From JAVBQJ01 sp031549115 (GTDB lineage Bacteria; Verrucomicrobiota; Lentisphaeria; Victivallales; Victivallaceae), in NCBI GenBank assembly GCA_031549115.1, contig JAVBQJ010000103.1, positions 1 through 16,520 on the forward strand: 16,520 nt of DNA, given 5' to 3'. The notes under the pieces were generated by a model. The model saw only the letters and a list, made by a program, of their open reading frames with translations, searched no databases and was not told where the DNA came from. Position 1 is the first letter of the stretch; each line of letters starts with the position of its first letter. Below are positions 1 to 7,830 of this stretch, one piece after another. The translations under genes were made by a program, and so were the position numbers.

Positions 1-29
1 ACGCGGCAGCGCTTTCGTGACCGAAGAGA

Positions 30-57
30 GTATTTGCCGCCAATTGGCGGCAAATAC
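30..57. repeat. Perfect 28-bp palindrome
   Basis: The two 14-base arms (GTATTTGCCGCCAA and its reverse complement) meet without a spacer at a central AATT. There is no T-run on either side, so it is not a standard intrinsic terminator. It lies 133 bp downstream of the thi4 stop. It could be a dimeric regulator's operator for a gene left of the window, or a rho-assisted or bidirectional transcript end; the sequence does not decide. Confidence 0.75.
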
Positions 58-189
58 GTGAAGCCGAGCGGCCGAGCGATCCGGGGGAATGGGGGCGGGC
101 CCCCGCGGTTGCCGGGGCGCAATGCGGCCCCGCGTCCACCATCATAATTCTCCACACCCGAAACCGCACCAGCAGCAAGCACCAATCGT
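58..189. other. GC-rich gene-free stretch downstream of thi4
   Basis: No convincing gene is present. It holds two short GC-rich hairpins: GGGGG-CGGG-CCCCC at 91-104 and CGGGGC/GCCCCG at 113-132 with an 8-base loop. Neither has a T-run. They may mark the 3' end of the minus-strand operon that finishes with thi4. The composition resembles the hairpin at 16438-16493 (CCGGGGG...GGGCCCCC), so both may be members of a genome-wide intergenic repeat. Confidence 0.45.
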
Positions 190-972
190 TTACTTGCCGA
201 ACTTGGCGGCGATCAGCTTGGCGGCTTTGCGGCCGGACATCAGCATGCCGCCGAAGATCGGCCCCATCCGGTAACCGCCGGCGACGTTGTTGGCGCTCAT
301 GCCGCAGGCGAACAACCCCGGATAATATTCCCGGGTGTTTTCGACCGTCGAGACTTCGCCGGAATCGACCCACATCGGCTTTTCGCCGAGGATCTTTCCG
401 GTGGGCGTATCCAGGGCGATGCCGGCTTTGTCGCAGGCGAGGCGTATGATTTCGCTGGGGTGGCCGGTGCCGTCGAGGACGACCTCAGCCAATACGGTCA
501 GCGGATCGACATGCATGCCGAGGCGCTCCACCGGGGTCCAGTTGATCACCAGACCGTTGATTTTGCCGTTCTTGAAAACAATATCTTCGACACTGACCGA
601 ATTGAATACTTTGGCGCCCGCTTTCATCGCGCCGAAAATCAGCCCGGAGGCCATTTCCACCGAATCCAGCGTATAATATCCCGGATATTCCGCGATCTCC
701 CGGTAACCGATGCCGAAATCGTCGAGAATCCCGATGGCGTCAGCCTGAACCACCACTTCATTGAACAACATACCGCCGCCCCAGGTGCCGCCGCCCGGCG
801 CCAGTTTGCGTTCGAACAGCGCGACCCGGACGCCGCGCAGCGCCAGATCGCGGGCGGCGACCAGCGCCGACGGACCGGCGCCGACCATCGCGACATCCAC
901 ATTCAACGATTCTTCCAGCTTGGTCGAAAAACTCCGGACGATCGCACACGAAATCGCATTCTCAATCAACAT
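190..972 (-). CDS. thi4: Thi4-type thiazole synthase, probable sulfide-dependent (His) form
   Basis: The 260-residue product is a FAD/NAD-binding-fold protein of the Thi4 family, which makes the adenylated carboxythiazole precursor of thiamin from NAD, glycine and sulfur. Visible motifs are the dinucleotide loop VGAGPSAL (30-37), ER (54-55), GGGTWGGGM (60-68), MHVDP (153-157), DGTGH (167-171) and the C-terminal MGPIFGGMLMSG. Plant and yeast enzymes have a sacrificial cysteine just before the MDP segment; here that place is His154, as in the methanogen enzymes that use free sulfide and turn over repeatedly. Start: ATG 972 has GGAAAG seven bases upstream and is preferred over GTG 987. It follows mrdA by a short gap and ends the minus-strand block. 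Length matches the archaeal family. ThiE is at 8214. No TPP riboswitch is visible. Confidence 0.93.
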   Translation of the reverse strand: MLIENAISCAIVRSFSTKLEESLNVDVAMVGAGPSALVAARDLALRGVRVALFERKLAPGGGTWGGGMLFNEVVVQADAIGILDDFGIGYREIAEYPGYYTLDSVEMASGLIFGAMKAGAKVFNSVSVEDIVFKNGKINGLVINWTPVERLGMHVDPLTVLAEVVLDGTGHPSEIIRLACDKAGIALDTPTGKILGEKPMWVDSGEVSTVENTREYYPGLFACGMSANNVAGGYRMGPIFGGMLMSGRKAAKLIAAKFGK

Positions 973-1023
973 TTTCGCACTTTCCACCTTTCCCTGTTAT
1001 GGTTACGGCAGTCTCAACAACTG

Positions 1024-2964
1024 TCAGTCAGTAAACTCCATATCCGGCAGCGCCGGAAGTTCGTCGGGCGCCAACGCGCCGTCGTCCGGCGCCGGAGCGT
1101 CCTCGGGCTTGCCCAGGTAACTCATGAAAAACTGTGCCGCCAGCGGCGCACAATCGCGCCCTCCGGCGCTCGCATCCTCGATCAACACCGTGATCGCATA
1201 ACGGCGCCCGTTGCGTTCACCGAAGCCGGTGAACCAGACGTTTTTCTTCAGATTATTGCGCGGCCCGTACTGCGCGGTACCGGTTTTCCCGGACAACGCC
1301 ACCGCCTCGTTGGCGGCGGCGCGGCCGCTGCCGCCGTCCACCACCATGCGCATGCCTTCGCGCACCGCCGCAAGACCGATTGCGGTCGCCGCCAGCTCGC
1401 CGTCCACCTCCGGCGTCACCGCATACAGCACCTTGCCGTCGGCGTCATTGACGCTTTTGAGCAAATGCGGCCGCATCAGCTTGCCGCCGTTGGCCAGCGC
1501 CGCCGTGTACACCGCCATCTGCAGCGGCGTCACCGCAATCGCCCCCTGACCGATCGAAATCAACCCGGTGGCGAAAGCGTTCCAGGTCACCTTGTTGCGC
1601 CTCCGGTACACCTCCCGGTCCGGCAGCTCCCCGGCACGGTTCCCCACCTCCAGCCCGGTCGCACGGCCGATACCGGCCGCCCGCATCGATTCCACAATCC
1701 GGTCGAAGCCGATCCGGCACCCCATTTCCACGAAATAAACGTTGCACGACACCTTCAACGCCTGCTGCAAATTGACCGCGCCGTGCACTCCGGTACAGCG
1801 GATCTGTGAATTTCCGATCACGGAACTGCCGTCGCAAACCACGGTTTCAGCCGGGGCAATCCCGGCATTGGTAATCGCCAATCCGATCACCGGCTTGATG
1901 ATCGAGCCCGGCGCATATTCGCCTTGCAACGGCCGATTCAACATCGGCCGTCCCGGATCGTCCAGCAGCGCCTGATAGGTTTCGCGGCTCATCGGCGCCA
2001 GAAAATCGTTGGCGTCGTAGCCGGGCGAAGACGCCAGTACCAGCACCTCGCCGGTGTCCGCATCCAGCACCACCATGCCGCCGCGCCTGCCCGCCAGCAG
2101 CCGTTCCGCGATCCGCTGCGCGCGGGCGTCCAACGTCACCACCACATTGTTGCCGCTTTCGGGCGGCACCTCGTCAATCAGCGCCTGGCGGACAAAGCCC
2201 AGATGGTCGACCTGAACGATCGAATACCCCGGCTCTCCCCGCAGCCCGCGCAAATCCTCCTCCTCGGGCAGCGTGTCGAAAGCCTGCTCCATGCCGCTGA
2301 TCCCGATCCAGTCCGGCTGGTAATAGGAGCGGAAAAATTCCGCCCGGTCGACCGCCTTGGCCGGATCCTCCTGCCGGACGTGCCCCAGCAGCGCCGCCGC
2401 CAGCCGTCCTTTGGGATAATAACGGTCGACCGCGGTTTCAATGCCGACGCCGAAATAGCGCGACGCCACTTCGTAAAAGCGCGCCAGTTGTTCGGCGGAC
2501 AGGCCGGAAAAAGCGGTAAACGGCAGCGCCGGCAAGTTGTTCATATGCTTGCGCAGTTTCTCTTCGGTAACCGGATTGGGCAGGTCGAAGCGGGCGGCGA
2601 GCATCCGGCTGACATTCAGGGCGTAATCGATGGTTTTGCGAGCTCCCCCGGGCTGGCGCATTTCCTCCAGATAAAACACCACATCGAACGACACATGGTT
2701 ATCCGCCAGCACCTCCAGATCGGAACTCAGAATGCGACCGCGCAGCGCCGGAATCCGGATCCGCCGGATCGACTGCCGGGCAATTTTTTCGCGATGCTCC
2801 TCGCCGGCATGAATCTGTTCGAAGTACAACCGGACCAGCAGCAGCGCCAACCCGGCGGCCAGGATCGCCCCCGCCACCAGGATCCGCCAACGCAGATCGA
2901 AGTATTCCCGCTCCGGCGTCTCGACCCGGCGGGCCTTTCCGGTTTCTTTCCGCGTCCGTTTCAT
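1024..2964 (-). CDS. mrdA: Penicillin-binding protein 2 (elongasome transpeptidase)
   Basis: This 646-residue class B PBP cross-links peptidoglycan during cell elongation, acting in the periplasm while anchored in the inner membrane. A positively charged cytoplasmic tail (1-24) is followed by one membrane helix (about 27-46) and the PBP dimerisation/pedestal domain with RGRILS (75-80). The transpeptidase domain has all three catalytic motifs: S354-I-I-K357, S406-C-N408 and K560-T-G562 (GKTGTAQ). The length is usual for PBP2. Its ATG overlaps the mreD stop (ATGA), so translation is probably coupled. In many bacteria rodA follows mrdA; here thi4 does instead. The C-terminal tail (620-646) is acidic and proline-rich and not part of the catalytic fold. 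Confidence 0.95.
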   Translation of the reverse strand: MKRTRKETGKARRVETPEREYFDLRWRILVAGAILAAGLALLLVRLYFEQIHAGEEHREKIARQSIRRIRIPALRGRILSSDLEVLADNHVSFDVVFYLEEMRQPGGARKTIDYALNVSRMLAARFDLPNPVTEEKLRKHMNNLPALPFTAFSGLSAEQLARFYEVASRYFGVGIETAVDRYYPKGRLAAALLGHVRQEDPAKAVDRAEFFRSYYQPDWIGISGMEQAFDTLPEEEDLRGLRGEPGYSIVQVDHLGFVRQALIDEVPPESGNNVVVTLDARAQRIAERLLAGRRGGMVVLDADTGEVLVLASSPGYDANDFLAPMSRETYQALLDDPGRPMLNRPLQGEYAPGSIIKPVIGLAITNAGIAPAETVVCDGSSVIGNSQIRCTGVHGAVNLQQALKVSCNVYFVEMGCRIGFDRIVESMRAAGIGRATGLEVGNRAGELPDREVYRRRNKVTWNAFATGLISIGQGAIAVTPLQMAVYTAALANGGKLMRPHLLKSVNDADGKVLYAVTPEVDGELAATAIGLAAVREGMRMVVDGGSGRAAANEAVALSGKTGTAQYGPRNNLKKNVWFTGFGERNGRRYAITVLIEDASAGGRDCAPLAAQFFMSYLGKPEDAPAPDDGALAPDELPALPDMEFTD

Positions 2965-3464
2965 TCGTCATCCCGCTTCTGGTACAGCGGCAACCCGAGC
3001 CGCGCCGCGCAACGGTCCAGCCACCAGATGCTCAACGGCAGCCAGGCCGCCATAAACAGCATGGCAAAGGCAATCATCACTATCGCCTCCACCCAGACAT
3101 CCGCCCGCCCGTCCAGCATCCACAGCCGCGCCAGGTAAAACGGCGCCAACCCCAGAAAACCGGCCAGAAACCCCGGCAGAGCCGCCGCCGCCAGCGACGT
3201 CGCCTGACGGCCGCGCCCCCACAAAACTCCCAGCCCCAGAATCGTTCCGGCCGCCACCGCAACCCAGATGCCGCGCGCGTAAAGCAGCTCCAGCAGCAAC
3301 CCCGCGGCCACCGCCGCGCCGAGCCCCCACTTCCAGCCGTACGCCACGGTAAAATAAAAAACGGCGCCGGCAACAAACGGCAGCGCCACTCCGACATTCC
3401 CGCACCACAGCTCCAGGAGCGAGGCGAAAAACCCCGTCAACAACACAAAGACCACCCGGATCAT
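2961..3464 (-). CDS. mreD: MreD-like rod-shape protein
   Basis: A 167-residue, very hydrophobic protein with about five or six membrane segments and a short charged C-terminus (YQKRDDE). MreD is an inner-membrane partner of MreC and the Mre/Rod complex that guides sidewall synthesis. MreD sequences diverge strongly and I see no diagnostic motif, so the call rests on size, topology and position exactly between mreC and the PBP2 gene, with 4-base ATGA overlaps on both sides. The tight coupling suggests fixed stoichiometry. Confidence 0.8.
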   Translation of the reverse strand: MIRVVFVLLTGFFASLLELWCGNVGVALPFVAGAVFYFTVAYGWKWGLGAAVAAGLLLELLYARGIWVAVAAGTILGLGVLWGRGRQATSLAAAALPGFLAGFLGLAPFYLARLWMLDGRADVWVEAIVMIAFAMLFMAAWLPLSIWWLDRCAARLGLPLYQKRDDE

Positions 3465-4348
3465 TGCGCCGCCTCCCCTCCGCCGCGTTCGGGCACAACG
3501 ACGATCAGCAGCTTCAACGCATTCAAGTCCGCCAACGGCCGAATGCCCCCATAACGGTAGATCTTATTGCTGAAGGTCACATTGCCGGATTCGATTTCCG
3601 CCAGCCGCCCGACCCCCAGGCCGGCCGGCACCAACGCCTCCATGCCGGTGGTGACCACCTCTTCGCCCAGCGTATAATTGCGGTTGACCGGCAGAAAGTC
3701 CAGTGCGATCAATCCGGCGGTACCGCGCACCGGCGATACCGCGTTCAAGAACCCGACCGCGTCCGCCCCCGGCAGCAATACCGACAGCCGCAGCTCCGGA
3801 TTCAGCACCGAAAATACCTTCGCCGTGTGCTGCGACACCTCGCGCACCTGCCCGACCAGCGCCGCTTTGCCGCCCTCGCCGTCCGGTACCCACGACAACA
3901 CCACCGAGCCGGGCATCACCCCGTCGGCGCTGCCGACGTTGACGGTGAAATTTTCCAGCCAGTTGACCGGATCGCGCCACAACACCTCGCAGGCCTCGTA
4001 ACGGTAATGCCGCGGCGCTTTCAACCGCTCCAGCTCGCGCAATCCCCGGTTTTCGCGCTCCAGCTCGGTCACCCGCCCGGCGCGGGCCGCCAGGATCGCG
4101 TTGGCGCGCCGCAGCGTTTCCACCTCGGCCGCCAGCGTCGCTTTGTCTTCCAGCAGCAGCGATTGATCCGACAATGCGCGCGCGGCGGTCGCAGGCGCCG
4201 CCAGGTAGGGGAAATAAAAATCGCCGGCCAGGCGAAACGCCACCAGCCGGCTCCACTGAAAAATCAGCACAATGCCGCCCAGGGCCAGCACAATAGCGAC
4301 CGGCCAGTACCCGATACGCCAGGAGGTGCTTTTCCTTTTAGGCGGCAT
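3461..4348 (-). CDS. mreC: Rod-shape-determining protein MreC
   Basis: A 295-residue inner-membrane protein with most of its mass in the periplasm, where MreC activates PBP2 and links it to the MreB/RodA machinery. It has a basic N-terminus (PPKRK), one membrane helix (about 14-31), a heptad-like coiled coil (about 60-112, rich in L, E and R), then the two-lobed beta domain with NFTVNVGSADGVMPGSVV (about 133-150) and a second GLGVGRLAEI segment. Length is typical. It starts 24 bases after the upstream oxidoreductase and overlaps mreD by four bases. No mreB is in the window. Confidence 0.93.
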   Translation of the reverse strand: MPPKRKSTSWRIGYWPVAIVLALGGIVLIFQWSRLVAFRLAGDFYFPYLAAPATAARALSDQSLLLEDKATLAAEVETLRRANAILAARAGRVTELERENRGLRELERLKAPRHYRYEACEVLWRDPVNWLENFTVNVGSADGVMPGSVVLSWVPDGEGGKAALVGQVREVSQHTAKVFSVLNPELRLSVLLPGADAVGFLNAVSPVRGTAGLIALDFLPVNRNYTLGEEVVTTGMEALVPAGLGVGRLAEIESGNVTFSNKIYRYGGIRPLADLNALKLLIVVVPERGGGEAAQ

Positions 4349-4372
4349 GGCAACTCATCTTTCCGGAATCGG

Positions 4373-5395
4373 TCAATCCAACATTTTTTTAACGGTTTCC
4401 AGCTCCTGCGACGCGTCGGTCAACAGCTCGTCGATCATATCGGCGAGCGATGTGACCCGGTCGACCAGACCGACCGACTGGCCGGCCATCAGCGAACCGA
4501 AATCGACGTCGCCGTCGACGACCGCCCGGCGCAACGCCCCCATCCAGAACTTTTCGACCTCTTCCTGCGCCTCGGTGCGGCGGATTTCGCCGGCCTCCAA
4601 CTGCTTGAGCAGCTCGAGCTGCAGCTTGCCGAATTCCTGGTATCCTTTGTTGTACAGCGCGCGCACCGCGACGACCGGAAGCCGCGAATCGTACTGCGGT
4701 GTCGCCACCGCGTCGCGCGCGTTGGCCCGGGCGAAACACTCTTTGAACTTCGGATGCGCCTGGCACTCCTCGGTCATCACGAAACGGGTACCGAGCTGGG
4801 CGCCGGCGGCACCCATCATCAACACGTGCGCCATCATCTTTCCGGTGGCGATGCCGCCGGCGACGAACACCGGAATCTGGTCACCGACCTTGAACAGTAC
4901 CTGCTGCATCAGCACCACGGCGGAGACGTGGCCGATATGGCCGCCGGCTTCGCTGCCTTCAAGGATGATGGCATCGGCGCCGAAACGGATCATGCGCGTC
5001 GCGATCGACACGGTCGAGGCGAAACACAACACCTTTTTACCAGCGGCCTTGGCCTGTTCGATCTCTTTTTCTTTCGGAAAACTGCCGGCAAAGACGATGT
5101 AGTCCACCGGCAGATCCGGCAACATCGCCAGATGTTCTTTGTAGGCGGGCGCAATCGTGATCAGGTTGACCGCAAACGGTTTATCGGTCAACCGGTGCAT
5201 TTCCTCCACCTGCGAAAGCACCACCTTGGCGGGCGCGTTGCCGCCGGCCAGACAACCGAAACAACCGGCGTTCGCGACCGCCGAAACCAGCCGCGGCTCC
5301 GACACCCAGGTCATCGCTCCGCAGATAATCGGATACTTCACTCCCAGGAAATCGCTCCCCCGCTGCATCAGCTTCCGCAACATTGCATTTTCCAT
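4373..5395 (-). CDS. FMN-dependent nitronate monooxygenase / FabK-like enoyl reductase
   Basis: A 340-residue TIM-barrel flavoprotein. The N-terminal PIICGAMTWVSEPRLVSAVA segment, the family signature EGSEAGGHIG (146-155) with its conserved His153, and the FMN-phosphate-binding VAGGIATG (178-185) are all present, followed by GAQLGTRFV. Two readings fit: nitronate monooxygenase (detoxifies alkyl nitronates) or FabK, the FMN enoyl-ACP reductase that ends each fatty-acid elongation cycle. The C-terminal AGQSVGLV segment resembles FabK-like proteins, but I cannot separate the two without a tree. It starts 6 bases after ptsI ends, with AGGAGA lying inside the end of ptsI about 13 bases upstream, so co-transcription is likely. 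Placement next to mreC may tie envelope lipid supply to wall growth; this is speculation. Confidence 0.85.
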   Translation of the reverse strand: MENAMLRKLMQRGSDFLGVKYPIICGAMTWVSEPRLVSAVANAGCFGCLAGGNAPAKVVLSQVEEMHRLTDKPFAVNLITIAPAYKEHLAMLPDLPVDYIVFAGSFPKEKEIEQAKAAGKKVLCFASTVSIATRMIRFGADAIILEGSEAGGHIGHVSAVVLMQQVLFKVGDQIPVFVAGGIATGKMMAHVLMMGAAGAQLGTRFVMTEECQAHPKFKECFARANARDAVATPQYDSRLPVVAVRALYNKGYQEFGKLQLELLKQLEAGEIRRTEAQEEVEKFWMGALRRAVVDGDVDFGSLMAGQSVGLVDRVTSLADMIDELLTDASQELETVKKMLD

Positions 5396-5401
5396 AATAC
5401 G

Positions 5402-7183
5402 CTATAAATCTCCTGTTACCAGCGCCAGAATCTCGGGCGCTATCCGTTTCAATAAATCTTCCGTCATCTGCATCACCTCTTCGGCGCCGGTCGCAGCTAC
5501 GGCGACGGCGGCCAATTCCTCGGCCTCGCGCATCCGCATCTTGCGGATCACATGGCGCACCGGCCCGATCGAGGCCGGCGTCATGCTCAGTTCATGCACC
5601 CCCAGCCCCAACAGCAACGGAGTAAAACGGGGATCTCCGGCCAATTCGCCGCATACCCCGACCCATAAATTGCGCTCCCGTGCCACCAGGACGCAATTAC
5701 GAATCAAACGCAAAACCGCGGGATGCGCGGGCCGGTACATATACGCCACCCGTTCATTGCCGCGGTCAAAACACAACGTGTATTGGACCAGGTCGTTGGT
5801 CCCGATCGAAAAGAAATCCACCTCCCGCGCCAGCGCCTCCGCCGTCAGCGCCGCCGCCGGCGTTTCGATCATCGCGCCCAGCTCCACGGTATCGCCGCAC
5901 GGCAGCTTTTCCCGGCGCAGCTCCTGCGCCAGCTCCAGCACCAGTGCTTTGACCTCGCGGACCTCGCCGGCATCGGTGATCATCGGCAGCATCACCTTGA
6001 GATTGCCTTCGGGCGCCGCCCGCAGCAATGCGCGCAACTGGGTCCGCAGCAGGTCCTGCCGCTCCTTGAGCCCGAGCCGGATGCCACGCAATCCCAGTGC
6101 CGGATTGGCTTCGGGAATGGTGCCGATGGCGTCGGCGAACTTATCGCCGCCGATATCCAGAGTACGGATCACCACCGGCTCGTTTTTCATTTCGGTGAGC
6201 AGCTTCCGGTAGATCGCGTACTGCTCCTCTTCGGTCGGCAGCACGGCGGAATTCATGAACAGAAACTCGGTGCGGAATAATCCGATACCGCAGGCGCCGA
6301 ATTTGCTGACATTGGGCAGATCCTGCGGTTTCTCCAGGTTCGCCGACAGCTGCACCGCGAAACCGTCGAGTGTTTCCGGGCGCAGGCGCGAGGCTTTGCC
6401 CAGATTTTCGAACAGCTTCTTTTCCTCTTCGAACTTGGTTTTGTACAGCGCTTCGGTTTCGGGGCCGGGGTTGATGATCAAACGCCCGGCGCCGCCGTCG
6501 ACGATCACCAGATCGCCCTCCTTGACCATGTCGAAAATTTCATTTCCGAGGCCCACCAGGGCCGGAATCTGCATCGAACGCGCCAGAATCGCCGAATGGG
6601 AAGTCTTGCTGCCGGTTTCGGTGGCGAAAGCCAATACTTTCGCGCGGTCCAATTTGGCGGTATCCGACGGCGTCAGATCACGGGCCAGCACCACGCACTC
6701 TTCGGTTAACTGCGTCGACATATCGGTGCGGCCCGATTGCAACAGATAGGACATCACCCGGGAACCGACATCGCGGATGTCGGCGGCGCGCTCCTTGATG
6801 TAGCTGTCGGCCATCGCCGACAGTGCCGAAACGTAGCGTTCGACCACGGTATAAAAGGCCGCCTCCGCCGACAACAGCCGCCGGCGGATGGTATCGGTCA
6901 CTTCATGGTTCAGCAGGCGGTCTTCGACGATCAGCAAATGGGCATCGAAGATACCGGCGTCACCGGCATTCAACTTGTGATTCAATTCGCGCCGCAACTC
7001 CAGAAGATCGTCGCGCGTCTTGTCGAGGGCTTCGTGAAACCGGGCGATTTCTCCCTCGACAGCCTCCGGTTCGACGGTGCGCATCTCCGGAGCCAGATGG
7101 TGAACGCCGGAATTCAAAATCCGGGCCCGCCCCAGCGCGATCCCCGGAGAAACCCCGATCACGGAAAAAACCTTTTCTTCCAT
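5402..7183 (-). CDS. ptsI: PTS enzyme I (phosphoenolpyruvate-protein phosphotransferase)
   Basis: A 593-residue cytoplasmic enzyme that takes phosphate from PEP onto a histidine and passes it to HPr. The N-terminal HPr-binding and phosphohistidine domain carries GSKTSHSAILAR with His196 as phosphorylation site; the C-terminal PEP-binding barrel carries LFRTEFLFM (302-310), GAMIETPAA (436-444), IGTNDLVQYTL (460-470) and GVCGELAGDP (509-518), whose Cys511 is the usual acid catalyst. I chose ATG 7183 (MEEKVF): it matches the usual N-terminus, has GAGGGG upstream and leaves 34 bases after HPr. A longer open frame to 7288 would overlap HPr and starts with unrelated residues. Length is close to the family norm. 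No enzyme II is nearby. Confidence 0.96.
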   Translation of the reverse strand: MEEKVFSVIGVSPGIALGRARILNSGVHHLAPEMRTVEPEAVEGEIARFHEALDKTRDDLLELRRELNHKLNAGDAGIFDAHLLIVEDRLLNHEVTDTIRRRLLSAEAAFYTVVERYVSALSAMADSYIKERAADIRDVGSRVMSYLLQSGRTDMSTQLTEECVVLARDLTPSDTAKLDRAKVLAFATETGSKTSHSAILARSMQIPALVGLGNEIFDMVKEGDLVIVDGGAGRLIINPGPETEALYKTKFEEEKKLFENLGKASRLRPETLDGFAVQLSANLEKPQDLPNVSKFGACGIGLFRTEFLFMNSAVLPTEEEQYAIYRKLLTEMKNEPVVIRTLDIGGDKFADAIGTIPEANPALGLRGIRLGLKERQDLLRTQLRALLRAAPEGNLKVMLPMITDAGEVREVKALVLELAQELRREKLPCGDTVELGAMIETPAAALTAEALAREVDFFSIGTNDLVQYTLCFDRGNERVAYMYRPAHPAVLRLIRNCVLVARERNLWVGVCGELAGDPRFTPLLLGLGVHELSMTPASIGPVRHVIRKMRMREAEELAAVAVAATGAEEVMQMTEDLLKRIAPEILALVTGDL

Positions 7184-7217
7184 TGCTGCCGCCCCTCTTT
7201 CCGGCCTGACGGGAACC

Positions 7218-7493
7218 TCATTCTTCGCCGAATTTACCCTTGAAAAGCTCATCCAAGGCGACAATTGCGCAGGCGGCATCCGCGCCAACCGCTTCCACGG
7301 CCAACATCGTGCCCTGCCCGGCGGCCATCATCAGAATGGCAAGAGCGCTCTTGGCATCCACCGCTTCGCCTTCGCGAATCAACCAGATCTCCGATTGGAA
7401 ACCGGACGCCAGCTTCGCCAGCATCGTCGCCGGTCTGGCATGCAGCCCCAGCGCGTTTCCCACGGTGAACTCTTTTCTGACACGTTCCAACAT
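7218..7493 (-). CDS. ptsH: HPr phosphocarrier protein
   Basis: A 91-residue cytoplasmic phosphocarrier. The active-site motif GLHARPA places the phosphorylated histidine at residue 18. The second motif DAKSALAIL has a serine (residue 49) where Ser46 of Gram-positive-type HPr is phosphorylated by HPr kinase, so regulatory phosphorylation is possible but not shown. It is the first gene of the minus-strand block and has a good promoter and an AAGGAA ribosome-binding site about nine bases before its ATG. With ptsI it forms the classic general PTS pair. Confidence 0.95.
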   Translation of the reverse strand: MLERVRKEFTVGNALGLHARPATMLAKLASGFQSEIWLIREGEAVDAKSALAILMMAAGQGTMLAVEAVGADAACAIVALDELFKGKFGEE

Positions 7494-7536
7494 TCGGCCG
7501 GTTCCTTATTAACTAAAAATTCACATTCCCTCTATT

Positions 7537-7564
7537 ACTATAGCCCAAAATCCGGTTTTTTCAA
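7537..7564 (-). promoter_or_regulatory. Sigma70-type promoter for ptsH operon
   Basis: On the minus strand, TTGAAA (7564-7559) and TATAGT (7542-7537) are separated by 16 bases; each matches consensus at five of six positions. The start point would be near 7530, giving a leader of about 37 bases before the HPr ATG. It is the only clear promoter I see for the whole 7493-190 block. Confidence 0.6.
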
Positions 7565-7576
7565 ACGCCGGAAATA

Positions 7577-7740
7577 AGAGCTTATCAACTAATAATGGAA
7601 ATGCTATGATCTTGCCGCAAATAGGCAATCACGCCGTTGAAAAAAATCGCTCGATACCAAAGTATCTACGATTTTTTTCAACAAGCGAGTGGCTGTTTGA
7701 TGCAAATCAGAGCGTTTTTGCTTATTCGTTGATAAGCTCT
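7577..7740. mobile_element. MITE-like element with 13-bp TIRs and 5-bp flanking repeats
   Basis: AGAGCTTATCAAC at 7577-7589 is matched by its exact reverse complement at 7728-7740. AAATA stands immediately outside both ends (7572-7576 and 7741-7745), as expected for a target-site duplication. The pairing extends inward to 7605/7711 with one mismatch and one bulge. Inside lie three further hairpins: TTGCC/GGCAA (7612-7628), a perfect 14-bp stem GTTGAAAAAAATCG/CGATTTTTTTCAAC (7636-7682) capped by GATAC-CAAA-GTATC, and CTGTTTG/CAAATCAG (7693-7710). No transposase is encoded. It sits between divergent promoters. The alternative is a structured RNA gene. Confidence 0.6.
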
Positions 7741-7778
7741 AAATAACCCCCGATTTGCCGGAACCCTCCGGCGGCGGC

Positions 7779-7806
7779 TTGCGATTTTGCCAACCACTGC
7801 TATATT
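7779..7806 (+). promoter_or_regulatory. Probable promoter of the zinc-ribbon/thiE operon
   Basis: TTGCGA (7779-7784) and TATATT (7801-7806) are spaced by 16 bases. Transcription would start near 7813, just before AAAGGAG (7818-7824) and the ATG at 7831. The leader would be about 18 bases, too short for a TPP riboswitch. Confidence 0.5.
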
Positions 7807-7830
7807 ACCCCGGAACCAAAGGAGACGACG

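Noticed and set aside
89..274. 61-codon plus-strand frame at the left edge
   Set aside because: It is rich in His, Pro and Arg, typical of a GC-rich shadow frame, and runs into the well supported thi4 gene on the other strand.
460..1809. Long plus-strand frame (449 codons) and others like it opposite mrdA, mreC and obg
   Set aside because: These are antisense shadows of GC-rich genes; their translations are low-complexity R/Q/H/P-rich and match no family, while the opposite strand encodes complete known proteins.
7577..7740. Integron attC site
   Set aside because: The ends do not fit the RYYYAAC/GTTRRRY core sites and no integrase is near; the flanking 5-bp repeats favour a transposed element.
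7741..7830. TPP riboswitch before the zinc-ribbon/thiE operon
   Set aside because: The conserved CUGAGA and related core elements are absent, and the likely promoter leaves a leader of only about 18 bases.
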